64,000 nucleotides of DNA, taken from assembly GCA_963978905.1 (NCBI GenBank), contig OZ022259.1, positions 33,910,343 through 33,974,342 on the forward strand. Reading direction: 5' to 3'. Of this stretch, positions 1 through 11,230 are shown piece by piece; within the stretch, counting starts at the first letter, position 1, and each line of letters starts with the position of its first letter. The notes under the pieces are model-generated. The model searched no databases. It was not told the origin of the DNA and saw only the letters and a list, made by a program, of their open reading frames with translations. The DNA is from Trichostrongylus colubriformis. Taxonomy: Eukaryota > Nematoda > Chromadorea > Rhabditida > Trichostrongylidae. Made by a program: the position numbers and the translations under genes.

Positions 1-500
1 ACAGTTTAAAGCAGCTTATTTTGTCGTGAGTGCAAAAAATTGTGTTGAGAACTGGACGATTTCGAATAAAAGTTACTGGTATACATGATGGTTCCAATCG
101 GGCGCAAGTGCAAGGAACCTTCGAAGGTGCTTCTAAGCACCGTATCTTTGAAGGGTGAATCAATCGTATATTTTTGCCCAAGCCTCAATGGGAGAGGAAG
201 GGGTTCCCCCCACTTATAGTCCAAGGTAAGAATGGCGTGCATATTGAGCTCATTGCGATAGCACCCCAACAGGAATTGGAATAGACTCATTTATCGAAGA
301 CAAAACACAATATGCAAAAACTTCAGTCTCAGCTGGAAGCGACCCGTCTGCATACCTCCCGCCAGTGGGGCAATCCGAGTAGTACTGCATACAGGGTAAA
401 CGCAGTTGAATGCAAAGTAGTCCCACGCAAAGTGCAATTTTGTAGCTTCGGTTTTCTCACTTGTGATCAGCATCCGTAAACCTGTCGATTTGCCTAGATC
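1..500. repeat. Non-coding stretch with a copy of a dispersed repeat
   Basis: Bases about 62-262 resemble, in reverse orientation, the small inverted-repeat element at 33587-33797: both carry the words GGTGCTATCGCAATG and GGAACCCCTT in the same order. Open frames here are short and have no recognisable domain. The stretch lies just downstream of the secreted-protein gene on the minus strand and could include its 3' flank. Confidence 0.4.
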
Positions 501-956
501 TCATTTCAAAGGCCCATGACGAGCTGAAACTTTCTCCTGGTAATACTTGAGTGCTGCGTTGGCTCCTTCGCTGTGCCCCAAGACTTTAGTAGAAGCAATA
601 ACCGAGTAATGCCATTGGCTTAATATTTTAGCTTACACAAATATTACTGTGCACTGTACCTTTCGTTCGATGTTGAAGAGGTAAAGTGGGGTTTTGCCGG
701 GATTGAACTCCACTTTGTAGGACATGATGCAGTCGTTTCCATTCTAAGAATAAGTCATTATCACTGTGGAAACATGCGTCTTTCACGCGAATTCAAGTTC
801 CGTGAGATAACATACAATGCCTGTTTCAGCGTCCAGAATGATTTTCTTGAAATACTCCTCTGGGATATCCTTGAAGGGTAGCTCTTCAAATTCACTGCGA
901 GAGCACGACCAGGAGTACACGACTGCTACCATAATGGTTAAGGTGACCAGCTTCAT
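501..956 (-). CDS. Small secreted nematode protein, three exons, family not recognised
   Basis: The protein begins with a typical signal peptide: MKLV, a run of hydrophobic residues, then SWSCS. Proposed exons on the minus strand are 956-816, 743-637 and 570-501. Exon 1 ends in a good donor (GTATGT). Exon 2 follows a TTCTTAG acceptor and ends at a perfect GTAAGC donor. Exon 3 follows GGCACAG, and all phases agree. The product is about 105 residues, with two cysteines after the signal region and the C-terminal end SARHGPLK. The start was chosen because it is the ATG that begins the signal peptide and it lies about 65 bases downstream of the start site predicted from the TATA box. An alternative donor after ...NIERK with an acceptor at 584-585 keeps an open frame but gives a less natural tail. 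The product is probably exported, and its function is unknown. I do not recognise the family. Confidence 0.55.
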
Positions 957-1044
957 CGTTTCAGAACTGGTTGCGTAGAGTCGAAGAGAGGAAACAGTCA
1001 AATACGGGTCAATGACGATTCAGTGAAAACCCAGGCATTGTGGA

Positions 1045-1053
1045 CTATTTATA
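1045..1053 (-). promoter_or_regulatory. TATA box of the secreted-protein gene
   Basis: The minus strand reads TATAAATAG, a consensus TATA box, about 90 bases upstream of the ATG at 956. Initiation would be expected near 1020. A pyrimidine-rich run ending in CAG lies between the two and could serve as a trans-splice acceptor, but this is only a possibility. Confidence 0.5.
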
Positions 1054-3570
1054 CACGTTATTGTCGTCGAGCAGTATTGCACTATTGTGCCAGCGTTTAT
1101 GTAATCAGTAACTGCTAACTGACACGTCCTCCCGTGGAGAAGAGGAATGAGGCAAATTTCAATTCTTATTATGCGTCCGACTTTTATTTTGCACAAGAAA
1201 ATCGGCAAGATACATCCGACTTTTCAACGGCAAGATAAACTGAAAAAAATTCTTGGAAGAGTGCTCGGTTGTGGAGGAGACATCATTCAATTCCGCTTGG
1301 AAGGTAGCAACACCAACTTTTCTTATTTCCATCATTTAAGCCATAAGAAACAAAAACTGCAAGGTAACAATCAACCATTTCATGATGAGATAAAATATAA
1401 AAGCTGTTTCGGATGAGTACATGTTTCCAATTCATTTAGTACTCATAGCGGAAGGAGGGTTGGGGAAGTGGCGGTCCAGTATGTCTATGTCTGGTCCGAA
1501 ATAAATAAAGGTGCATATGTTTTACAAGTGCGGGAGAGCTAGGAAAGAGGTAAGCTATGCAAGTGCCGGAAAAACACCAAGATTATAGGGAGCGATTGCG
1601 TTCTCCCATTATTCCAACCTGATTAGTAGAGGCTTCTGTGGCTGAGGAACCACGAGTTAAAGATAACTCGTCGCCAGTGTCATCAAACTGGTTCTTTTAA
1701 TCCAATCTTTGCATTCCTCCGAAACCGACAGGCCACCAGAGATTTTTTTGGTATTTTATTCATCTTGTTTACCACTGTTTAATGTGTTTCTCATTTTTGT
1801 CCCTACACGATCCCTTCAGCCACTCCGTGCAGTTGATCCGATCTATGTCACTACGCCACACTGTACTGTTCTGTTCGAACACCTGCTTGTTGTCAAAAAA
1901 GCATAACGAGCCAGCCGTATGATGGTCGCTTTCCGAAAATTCACGGGCGCTTTGTAGAATCCTGATGAAAAATGATTGTCTACACCGTATCAACGAATTG
2001 CTATTGCGCAAACCTCAGTACACTCCCAGATTGGAGGTGCGTGACGTATTTATTAATGGTTACTTTGAGCTGATCTCATTTTTCACCTGCTGCACGACTG
2101 TGCAATGTTGAACAAGATGAGAACTGTTGGCACATTTCAAGATTATCCCAAGATTACTGGGATATTGTATTCCGCTCGTGTCACGTCCCAACATTTACCG
2201 ATGCGTAAGCGCAATTTTCTGGCGTGTAAAGAGCCAAATAAACCATTGCGACACCACCATGAAGTTGTGGCTCGCCCACTAAAACTTCGTGATGCTGATA
2301 ATGAGGGTGGAAACGGCGGCAACAAGGTGGCTAGAAGGGAACTACGATTCACGTGTATGCAACGATAAGTAAGAAACTTCAGAGGGAAGGAAACTCTGAT
2401 ACGGAGGTACAGATGATTCCTTATGACATCATCCAGAAATAGAGCCAACGGCTCACCTTCCGTGGTAACATTCGGGTAAGCCCAGATGACAAATAGCATT
2501 ATTTTTTGCCATTTTCTATCTCCTTACGCAGATTTTTCTTTAACGACGTATACTTCAACACCTGTTATTTCATGGTTTAGCGCTTTTCCCAGAACGTGCC
2601 TCTAAAGGAACTACACTATCCGTTTTCTACTGACGTCAAAGTACATTCAATTTCATTTCTGCAATCGGATTCATGTTTGAAACATCAATACCACTCAAAT
2701 AACTGAAGCAACTACATTGAACATATATGTTATTGAACTTTAGTACGGCGTGACACATTATGAGCAAACATGTTATTCGGCCACAGACAACGGTGAAGAG
2801 TGCTAAGAGAGTATCCATTGTGGGCTACGATTTGAACAATTGCGAGCCGGAGCCCGTTCGATTTCATATCGTCCTTGTCGCGGCAATGATGAAACCACTG
2901 CACGTAGCGGCGCGAGGGATTTCCTGAGATTTGTGACTTTCCTGAAGATGCTTTTTTCGCCTTCTGCCTTTCCTTCCTGTATATTTTTTGCTTTGTTGAA
3001 CACCGGAGACGTTAGACATGTTGAGACCAAGCACTGTTGGTTCATCAAAAATTTTACTACCCTAAAGTCTGATAGATAAGTCCCCCCGCACGCGATGTCG
3101 CGTGCGGCACAGGCGACCGCAGTCTTCAAGGAACCTGTGATGAAGGAAATTGAGAATTTGTGGATTGTGTTAATGACGAGTTTATATTGTGTTATATATT
3201 GTAGTTGCCAATATAAAAGCGAGTAGCAAGTAAAGTTGTTGTCGTGCGAAAGGTGAACACGGGAACTTCACAGTTAGCAGAGGAAAGTGAACGTATGATA
3301 GGAGAATCGTTGTTTAACGGCGGTTTCAATGCAACGATGGTTTTCGCGATGAAATAGCGGTTAAAACTTTTCCTTATTCTTGTTATGATAATAATGCACA
3401 GAGCTTCGCAGATATGCGTCTTTCACCTTATTTTTCCTTTGGTGATCGCGCTTCTGCTTACCGCGTCAAGTTTGTGCACCTGATGTAAGTCCTCCCTCTA
3501 GCCATCGAGCTCTTTGAAATGCCTGAACAACTTATGATCAGCAGTATACGGAGGAATAATAAAATTGTTG
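1054..3570. other. No gene recognised
   Basis: Short open frames occur on both strands (for example 1147-1416 plus and 2143-2499 minus), but none has a domain, consistent splice sites or clear codon bias. A minus-strand ATG near 2499 is followed by a good GTGAGC donor, but no partner exon was found. Sequence from about 3165 to 3530 has a TATA-like word (ATATAAAAG) and may include the 5' flank or LTR of the BEL/Pao element that follows. I could not match it to a second LTR. Confidence 0.4.
3087..3106. repeat. Perfect GC-rich hairpin
   Basis: CGCACGCGA, two bases, then TCGCGTGCG forms a perfect 9-bp inverted repeat. It is not followed by a T tract and has no gene association that I can see. 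Confidence 0.6.
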
Positions 3571-3689
3571 TAAGATTTTATCGATAAATCCACGTAGAGC
3601 GGAGCTAGGGAGAGGTAGCTGCTTTAGATTGCGACGGTTTCGGTAATTCAGACGAAACTGATCGCGATCAAAGATTGACAGAACAAAAT

Positions 3690-4380
3690 CATCGTATGGG
3701 CTACTGAGGCGCTCCATAAAGCCTCCGCAAGCCTCGTTACCCAAGTTCTTTGGCAAGTCAGAGGAATTTCCTGAGTATTGAGCCATTTTTGAGATGCTAG
3801 TACATAAAAATGAAGAACTAGATGTCGTGGAAAAAATCATACTCCTAAGAGAAAGTCTCAAAGGGAGAGCCAAGGTAGCCATTCAAGGAATACAGCCCTC
3901 GCCACAAAACTATGGGTGGATTATTAAAACTCTGAAAGAGACTTACTGCCACTATTCTGCAAATAGGTCGCAGATTGTTCAGAAACTCGTGAACAAAAGC
4001 AAGAGAAAGAAGCAAGCAATTTTGCTGACAGTTGCCTATTTACTTTTAAACAAATCCAGGTCTTAATAAACCAAATGGTGTCGGCTGGCTATGATGTCCG
4101 AAATACCTGCGACCTAATGTGGTCAGAAACTATTCTCACGAAGTTTCCTCGAGATTTTATCAAGCCCGTGTTGATATTAGACAAGGCGCAATGCAATCAA
4201 CCAATTGAGGACCTCATGGGTCACCTCAAGAAAGAGATTGTTGCCAAGGCTTACGTCGAAAACAGACTCGGCCATAAAGTCAACAATAAGGTCACCACTC
4301 CAAAGATAAGTATATCAGTCCGCGACACAATTACAATGGAGGGTGTCTATTTTGCCGCAAGGACGGTCATTTGTCGATGA
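3690..4380 (+). pseudogene. gag: BEL/Pao gag fragment
   Basis: The frame around 3735-4066 reads like the conserved gag domain of Pao retrotransposons (DUF1759): LPKFFG followed by an aromatic-rich motif, then LVHKNEEL and KIILLRESLKGRAK. An in-frame TGA at about 3776 interrupts it just after EFPEY, where family members usually have tryptophan. A frame change near 4066 moves the reading to 4075-4380. The protein would package element RNA into cytoplasmic particles. The copy cannot make an intact product. Confidence 0.7.
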
Positions 4381-4766
4381 TATGCCGGTCAACTCAAGAT
4401 AAGGCAACCCGAAGGAAAATTCTCAAAGAACATAATAGATGCTGGAAATGTTGTTCCTCGAACCATAACAGCTTCGATTGCCAGAAACCGGGCTACGCAC
4501 GATGTGGACAGAAACACCATGTCTCTGTATGTTACAAAGATAACGCAAACCCTAGTAGAGAAAATACTGGGTATCAAAACAGACCACGGAATCCTTCTCA
4601 GGAAGAAAACAATCAAAATGGGCAAAACCATCAGAGACCATATAACCGAAGAACCGCTGCAAATCGCAATGAAAACAGAAGATTCGTCGCGAACAATACT
4701 CAACCATGTTCTGAAAATAGACAATGCAGCGAAAGTGGGACCTCACAATATTTTAATGACAGCTGA
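4371..4766 (+). pseudogene. gag: Gag zinc-knuckle segment
   Basis: The translation contains CWKCCSSNHNSFDC, a C-x2-C-x4-H-x4-C zinc knuckle of the nucleic-acid-binding type. It is followed by a second, degenerate knuckle (ARCGQKHHVSVC) that lacks its first cysteine. Paired knuckles of this kind sit at the end of gag in BEL/Pao elements. The rest of the frame is polar and asparagine-rich, and it ends at a stop before the protease region, so a frame change separates the two. Confidence 0.65.
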
Positions 4767-4785
4767 GGGTAATATATGGAATCAC

Positions 4786-5262
4786 AGGAAACGTGAATAC
4801 CGAAAAATTCTGTTCTTCTTTGATTCGGGAGCACAAAGAACAGTGATCTAAGAATCTCTAGCCACAAGGCTGGGGCTACCAAGACAGACAACAGAAGTAT
4901 GTACTATGTCTGGAATTGGTGGCCATATCGAAAAATTCGAAAGCCACACTGTAAACGTCAAGATCGGAACAGCTTTCGGAGAGGAAATGGAGCTTACCTT
5001 CCAAACAAAACCAATTATAACTAGTGGGTTTCCCAGCGTGAATTTGGCACCTTCCGACATTACATTCTTGAAGGCAAATAAAATATGTCTAGCAAACACA
5101 AAACTTCGCGGAGAACATCAAACCCCACATGTCCTCGTAGGACTAGACTACTTCCATGAGTTGGTTACCAGTCCAACTTATGGTACGAAGACACCAACAG
5201 GCTTACACATATCGGATACCATTTTCGGGCCCACCATATACGGTAAAGGAAGTATCCCCTAA
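4786..5262 (+). pseudogene. pro: BEL/Pao retropepsin-like protease
   Basis: The frame ending at 4851 carries FFDSGAQRTVI. This is the aspartic protease active site (D-S-G) followed by the hydrophobic strand typical of the Pao protease domain (DUF1758). An in-frame TAA at about 4849 comes right after this motif. The same reading phase resumes at about 4906 with GIGG, followed by VLVGLDYFHELV, also typical of the family. The protein would process the element polyprotein. The stop just after the catalytic loop makes this copy inactive. Confidence 0.7.
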
Positions 5263-5539
5263 GAGATAGTAGAAAACCGCGTATGTTACGGACTAACCAC
5301 AGTGACCGAACCTACTGAGAAGGAAATTCTCCAAAAATTGTTCGAATTAGAAGGGCTCGGAATCAGCAGCGAAGTGCCAGTCAGATGAGAAAGTCTACAA
5401 ATATCTAGAGCAGTATTCTAAGAAAATATCTGTTGACGGCGGCTTTGTAACCGCACCGTTCCCACTAAAACAGTACATTGCGGAGCTGGAAGACAACTAC
5501 TCCATAGCAATAAGAAGACTGGAATCACTGCAACACTCT

Positions 5540-6468
5540 CTTTTGCAAAACCCTCAGCAAAGTATGTGGTACTGCAAAATACTTCAGAATAACCATCAAG
5601 ATAGAAACCTTTTCCTGTCCAGAGGAAAATGCTGTGGGGACGTATTACATGCCTCACTCCGGTGTGTGGAAACCGACAAAAAGACACCATTGCGAATAGT
5701 ATTTGACGCATCTTCCAAAAGAAAGGGAAAACTCTCTCTGAACGATGTCATCCACAAAGGAGAAGCATTTGTCAATAAAATCCACGACATTTGGCTGGCA
5801 TCCAGAACCAGCAAAATTATTCTCATATGCGACATAAAAGCAGCATTTACGCAGATTCGCTTAGTAAACTCACACAAAGACTTATGTCGATTCTCATGGT
5901 TGAAAGACGTAAAGTTACCCCCTACAAGGGACAACCTCGTCCATTACAGATTCAAAAGACTTCCATTCGGAGTGACTGCATTTCCAAGTGTTTTGAACAT
6001 GGTTCTCACTGCATTTCTGAGCAGCAAATACACTGAACTAGCCAGTGAAATTGCTAGAAACCTATACGTTGATAATATACTCTTGCAGGCCGAGTCAATA
6101 GAAGAAGCCTTACAAAAATACGAAGAGCCAAGCGATTATTCGCTCAGATCGGCATGAACCTCAGAGAATACATTTCAAACTCGAGTGAAGTCAATCGGCG
6201 GATTCCAAAAGAGGACAGACTAGAATCCAACTGCATCAAATTACTCGGCGTCGAATACAAAGTGGAAGACGACGCATTTGAAGTCGCCACAAACTTCAAT
6301 AAATCGAGCAGCTTGACCAAGATGTTATAAGCCAGATAAACTCGGTTTACGACCCCATAGGGATGGCAGGCACTTTATTATTTCACTTGAAATCAATTAT
6401 GAGAGAAATATTTGATTCCAGAGTCGACTAGAAAACAAATCTCGATCCTCAAGTGTTGCAAAAATGGA
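5540..6468 (+). pseudogene. pol: BEL/Pao reverse transcriptase, N-terminal part
   Basis: The frame 5543-6157 contains reverse transcriptase motifs in order: RIVFDASS, CDIKAAFTQI (first catalytic aspartate), RLPFGVTAFPS (template grip) and YVDNIL in place of YVDD. The second metal-binding aspartate of the YxDD box is therefore asparagine in this copy. I cannot tell whether that is lineage-typical or decay. After a frame change near 6157 the thumb region continues to the insertion point at 6468, where a LINE interrupts it. Confidence 0.8.
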
Positions 6469-6480
6469 ATCACTTGTGTA
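6469..6480. repeat. Target-site duplication of the RTE-type LINE, left copy
   Basis: ATCACTTGTGTA occurs here and again at 9582-9593, immediately outside the two ends of the inserted LINE. The BEL/Pao reading frame is continuous across one copy of the duplication, which confirms the insertion point. Confidence 0.9.
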
Positions 6481-6507
6481 CTTACTTACTTGGATACTTA
6501 GATGCTC

Positions 6508-8480
6508 CTATCGGCTTGTCGGCGCGGAGCCCATCTTCCGCCACAGATCGCGGTCTCTCGCTGCAGTTGGCCACGGTTTGGAGTCGCGTCTGAAACGGAA
6601 GAACAGACTTGTGGTTTGTCGAATAGAATCTGCCCAGCGTATCGGAGGTCTGCCCATCGGCCTCTTGACATCTCGCGGTCTCCAGTCGGTGACTGCTCGC
6701 GTCCATCGTCCGTCGGTCCTCCGTTGAATATGTCCGGCCCATTTGTGCTTGCTTCGGGCCATGTACTCGAGCGGGTCTGCCAGTCCTGATCTCTTGCGCA
6801 TGTCCTCGCTGCTCAGTCCCTCATTCCTCTGCCGGTAAGTGGTGTATCCAAGCAGGTGTCTCTCCATCGCGCGGTGGGCGGTTCTGATGCGGCTCAGTGT
6901 CGTGCTAGTGTATGCCCACGTCTCCGATCCGTAGCACAGTGCCGGGAGTACGCATGTGTTGAAGAGGGTGGCCTTCATCTCGCGGTCCCGTAGTGTGCTG
7001 AGCGCCTCCTTGATGTTGTTGTATGCTGCCCGACCGGCTCTCGTCCGTCTCGTCAGCTCCAAAGTCAGCGTGTTTTTGGCGTTGATGGCCCTACCAAGGT
7101 AGATGTACTCGGTCGCCTCCTCTATAGGTTCACCATTCAGCCTGATCGCTCCATGTGGTTCCGCCTCCGCTGCTGTTTCGTTTCGGATGTATTGCGTCTT
7201 CTTGATGTTGATGCGCAGGCCCGCCTTTTCGCTCTCCTTGTTTAACTGATTCAACATCTTCTCCGCCTCGTCCATCTTTCTTGTGATCAGTACTATGTCG
7301 TCGGCAAAGCGTAGGTGTGTCAGCTTCTCACCGTCGATTGAGACCCCGTACTGTTCCCAGTCTAGCTGTCGGAATATGATCTCGAGCGCGGCAGTGAATA
7401 GCATAGGAGATACGTTGTTGCCCTGCTTGACTCCGCGATGCACTGGAATCTTCAATTCATTGGAGAATAGCTTGAGAAGCAGCCAGTTGTTGCTATAGCG
7501 GTCGGATAACGCGGCAAGGTATCCCTCCTCGATGTTCAGCTTCTCCAGAGCTCGTAGCAGGAATCCGTGGTCGAGCTGGTCAAACGCCTTTTCGTAGTCG
7601 ATGAAGGTGAGCACGAGCGGCAGCTTGTACTCTCTGCAGCGCTCCACGAGTTGGGATACCGTTTGAATGTGGTCTGCACAGCTGTATCCGCTCCGGAATC
7701 CCGCTTGCTCTCGTGGCTGTTCCTCCTCCAATCTCCTCTTCAGTCTATTCAGCAGGACCTTGGAGTAGGTCTTGTAGAGTAAGCTGAGTAGAGCGATGGG
7801 ACGCCAGTTGAACAGGAGTTCCTGCGGTCCCTTCTTCGGCAGCAAAATCAGCTTCGCTATTCTCCAGTCCTCCGGGATAGGCTTGCCGTCAAGATGCTCC
7901 GAAAAGATCCTCGCCAGCGCCCTGTGTAGGTTCGGTCCTCCTGCCTTGAGCAGCTCGGCGGTCACCCGGTCAAGTCCTGGTGCGCGGTTTGGCTGCATTT
8001 GGGATATCGCATGACGCACTTCGGAGGCGAGCACTGCAGGCACATTTCCGGGGCGGTAGTCCTTTTTCGGTAGTTGTAGGCGATCTTCGTAAAGCTTGGT
8101 ATAAAAGTCAGCGGCAACCTTCTCGATGCCAGGCCGGTTGGTCACGACGCCGTCTTCGGTCCGCAGCGCCTCGATGATCACTCGCTCGGTCGTCAGGCTC
8201 CTCTTGGCAAGCTTAATGCTCCGCCTGTTTGATGCTGCTTCCTCCAGGATGCGGTTGCGGTACTGCTTCAAGTCGTGTTCATAGCTGGCTCGGCATTGTC
8301 TGGAGATGATTACAGACTCCATGTGGCGTCTCGGATCGAGCGCGAGCTCGGCACGTGTTTGCAGCAGCTCCCTTGTTCTCCTCGAGAGCCTCCGTTCTTC
8401 GTGGCTCTTTCCGGGTACTGTGGCAATGGAGGCCGCCACAGCCAGGGTGTTGAGTAGCTCCTCGTACGTCGATTCGTGTC
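6508..8480 (-). pseudogene. RTE-type reverse transcriptase domain
   Basis: The 643-residue open frame (6508-8439) has LILLPKKG, FNWRPIALLS, QAGFRSGYSCADHI, TFIDYEKAFDQ (first catalytic aspartate), VKQGNNVSPMLF and FADDIVLI (catalytic FADD box). The C-terminal part, with GSETW and a region rich in tryptophan and arginine, matches RTE-like and related LINEs. The frame begins with a GTG rather than an ATG because it is the continuation of the endonuclease frame after a one-base frame change near 8475. Apart from that the domain is uninterrupted, which suggests a young insertion. Confidence 0.88.
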
Positions 8481-9437
8481 AACGTTGTCTTCAATGTAGC
8501 TATGTGCTGCTTCCGGGTTAAACAGACTCGGTGGCTTCCTTTCATGATAGCGGAAGGGGCGGTGTGGTATGACGAAACGTCCGTGCAGCATTCGATGGTC
8601 GCTTCCAACTGAGAATGGGGCGACGACGTCGACGTCGACGACCAGGGTCCGCATGCTTACTAGAAAGTGGTCGATTTCGTTTCTGTGCTGGCAGTTCGGG
8701 GACCTCCAGGTCCACTTCCTCCGCTCCGCCTTCCTGAAGAAGCTGTTCGCATGGAACAACCGGTTCCCGACGATGAAGTCGGCGAGTCTATCGCCAGCCT
8801 CGTTCCTCTCACCGAATCCGTGGGGTCCAACTCGGAACTCGCCTGGTCGTCGTGATCCGAGTTTAGCATTGAGATCTCCGCAGATGATGGTGAATCGGGT
8901 CCTCGTCTCGCGCAGTAGATCTTGTAGCTGGAAGTAGAACTCGTCGCACTCCTGTTCTGTCGCCTGGCTGGTGGGCGCGTAGGTGTTTATGACTATCACA
9001 CGAGAGCGGCCGAATTGGAGGGAGATGAGGGCCAGTCTGTGTGAAATAAATCTCACTTCATGTACTGCGGGTGCAACGTGCACCGCTACCGCAAAGCCCA
9101 CTCCTCCTACGCCGCTCCGTTCGTCCCGTGCTCCCATGAACACTTCCGTGCCGTCGATCCTCCTCGTTCGCTTCTCGCTCCTCCTTTTCGTTTCCTGCAC
9201 GCAGAGTATGTCCCACTTAACACGGTTGAGCTGATCAAATAGCTGTTCCTCCTTCCATGCTTGAGATAGTCCTTGGCAATTCAGTGTACATATTCTGACG
9301 GTCCTGGGTCCTCGTCTTTGAGTCGGCCTTGCAACCGGAGATTTCTCACGCCCTGCCCTACTCGCTGATTCCCTCGCCGACGTAAGGGAGCGATTGGGCG
9401 CCGGGTACTCGGGCGCATTATGATTGCGACTGTTCAT
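8475..9437 (-). pseudogene. AP-like endonuclease domain of the RTE-type LINE
   Basis: The frame starts at the ATG at 9437, after a basic, proline-rich leader. It shows the endonuclease/exonuclease/phosphatase fold motifs in order: LNCQG, VQETK, NTYAPTS, CGDLNAKLG and GSDHRML. The catalytic residues E, D, N and H are present. This domain nicks target DNA for target-primed reverse transcription. It leaves the reverse transcriptase frame near 8475, where an indel shifts the phase. Without that indel the endonuclease and polymerase would be one protein. Confidence 0.87.
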
Positions 9438-9581
9438 GGTTCTTGAAGATGGCTTTGGCTAGATTACGTCCGGTGGGTCGCCTGCCCTGCCGGAAAGTTA
9501 GTCGCGTTCCCGTGTTTGGTTCAGCAGCCCGAAGACTGCCTATCCAGCGGCACCACGTGGAGGTCACGGGGATTCGCCGCC

Positions 9582-9593
9582 ATCACTTGTGTA
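9582..9593. repeat. Target-site duplication of the RTE-type LINE, right copy
   Basis: This is the second copy of ATCACTTGTGTA, directly adjoining the 5' end of the LINE at 9581. The BEL/Pao coding frame resumes at 9594. Confidence 0.9.
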
Positions 9594-9946
9594 GTGTCGT
9601 TGATGGTGCGAGAATATCGTTGCCGCGACACGTTAATCCAGTACAAGGTGCTAAGTTGCGCCTGTGGACATTCGCAGATGCGAGCAATGAAGCTATTGCA
9701 ACCTGTGCCTACAGGCAAGACGTCGCATCAAGGTCAATATCTAGCCTAATTAGTGGAAAAACGCGACTCACGCCCAGAAAATGCCGTCAAACGATTCCAA
9801 GGCTAGAACTTGTCGGAAGATTAATGGCAATACGCCTTACTAACTCGATCATCTCGAGTTTTCAGAAGTCAAACATCGAAATTGACACAATATCACTCGT
9901 AACAGACAGCGAAATCGCATTGTGGTGGTTAAAATCAGCCAAATAA
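9594..9946 (+). pseudogene. pol: BEL/Pao RNase H segment
   Basis: After the LINE the BEL frame resumes and shows WTFADASNEA, RLELVGRLMA and VTDSEIALWW. These supply the acidic residues of the retroelement RNase H domain, which removes the RNA strand of the replication intermediate. The frame ends at a stop at 9946, and a frame change then leads into the linker and integrase region. Confidence 0.75.
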
Positions 9947-9982
9947 TTGCCGGTATTCGTTACCAATACGTGAAGTCGAATT

Positions 9983-11230
9983 TTGAAACTCAAGGCAACC
10001 ATAAAAGTAAGAGGAATAAATTTATCCTTCTTCCATGTAATCACTTCCCACAATACGGCGGATGCGGGCACAAGAGGCTTAACTGCCGAAAATATCAGCA
10101 ATGATGATTGGGTGCAAGGTCCAAAATGGTTGGAAGCAAACCCTGCCACATGGCCAATCAAATCTATAGAGTATATTTCAGAAAACAACGATGAAACTGA
10201 GTTGCCATTATTGGTCAGCAACCTAACCCAAACTTGTGAAGAAGACTCCAGCGTCATCGACCTTAAGAGATTTTCGAGCTTGGAAAAAGCGCAACGAGTA
10301 ATATGTCTATTAGGCAAAGTACTGTCAAAATGGACTGCATTAACGAACAGGAAACGTGATCTTAAAATCGAGCCCACGAATATAGCAAAATTTAGTGCCA
10401 CTAAAGAAATATTTCCGGCAGATCTTGATCTGGCAGAACAAATCATACTGCTACAAGAGCAACGACATGACGGTATAAAAGCATTACACAAGAGATTCCC
10501 AGACAAGAATCTCACCAAAGACGAGAACGGTGTAATAAGGCATCAATCACGCTTACAAAATGCGGCAGTCCCTCGGGACACAAAATCGCCCTTCTACATT
10601 CCCAACGAATCAGAGCTCATTCGCCTAATCGTGCAGCAAATTCATAAAGAAAATGCTCGCTGGGGAAAGGAACATACACTTTTGATCGCAAGACAAAAAT
10701 TCTGGATACCACGTCCTTCGGGCGCGTACAAGAAGTATCTCAAAAACTGCGTCACATGTAGAAGGTACCAAGGCTTACCACTGGGTGCACCAGGAATGCC
10801 AAATTTGCTCAAAGACCGAGTCATTGCATCAAAACCGTTTGAAAGTACGGGCTGCGATTTCATGGGTCCATTTACGTCAACATCAAATGAAAAAAATGTA
10901 CGTAAGCCTCTATACTTGCTTAACATCACGAGCTGTTCATCTAGACGTGGTAGAAAACCTATCAACAGGTGCATTTTTGAACAGCTTTGTACGATTTATA
11001 TCGAGAAGAGGCGTACCGAAAATCGTACGCACTGACTGCGGTACGAACTTCAAACACGGCCAGCAAATCATAGCCACGATGTTTGAAATAACGAAGCAAC
11101 AGGACATTCCCTGATGTCATACTGCGCTTCGAAGAGATTAAAGTAGATATTCAACCCACCAGCTGCACCCCGGATGGGCGGTGTATGGGAACGATTAGTG
11201 GCCTCTGTCAAAAAGGCACTAAATAAATCC
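9983..11230 (+). pseudogene. pol: BEL/Pao integrase, zinc-binding and catalytic core
   Basis: The frame 9983-11035 carries the linker and the N-terminal HHCC domain: histidines in the IHKENARWGKEH stretch, then CVTC. The catalytic core begins with GCDFMGPF, the first aspartate of D,D-E. A frame change near 10890 moves the core to 10785-11114, with VRTDCGTNF as the second aspartate. The glutamate stands in GGVWERLV at about 11185, after another frame change and a stop (11112-11114). All three acidic residues are visible, but no single frame contains them. Confidence 0.8.

Larger units (their letters stand above)
6481..9581 (-). mobile_element. RTE-type non-LTR retrotransposon inserted in the BEL element
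   Basis: The insertion is 3.1 kb, lies on the minus strand and is bounded by the 12-bp duplication. Its 5' end is at 9581, and about 145 bases of leader precede the ATG at 9437. The coding region has an AP-like endonuclease followed by a reverse transcriptase. The 3' end has no poly(A); it finishes in short AAGT repeats (6481-6495 on the plus strand), as in RTE-clade elements. It is almost full length, and the only clear lesion is a frame change between the two domains. It is GC-richer than its surroundings. Confidence 0.88.

Noticed and set aside
2143..2499. 118-codon minus-strand frame with a good donor site
   Set aside because: No partner exon with matching phase and no domain; the plus strand is also open over part of it.
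3165..3530. Candidate 5' LTR of the BEL element
   Set aside because: It has a TATA-like word, but I found no matching sequence at the 3' end, so no LTR is claimed.
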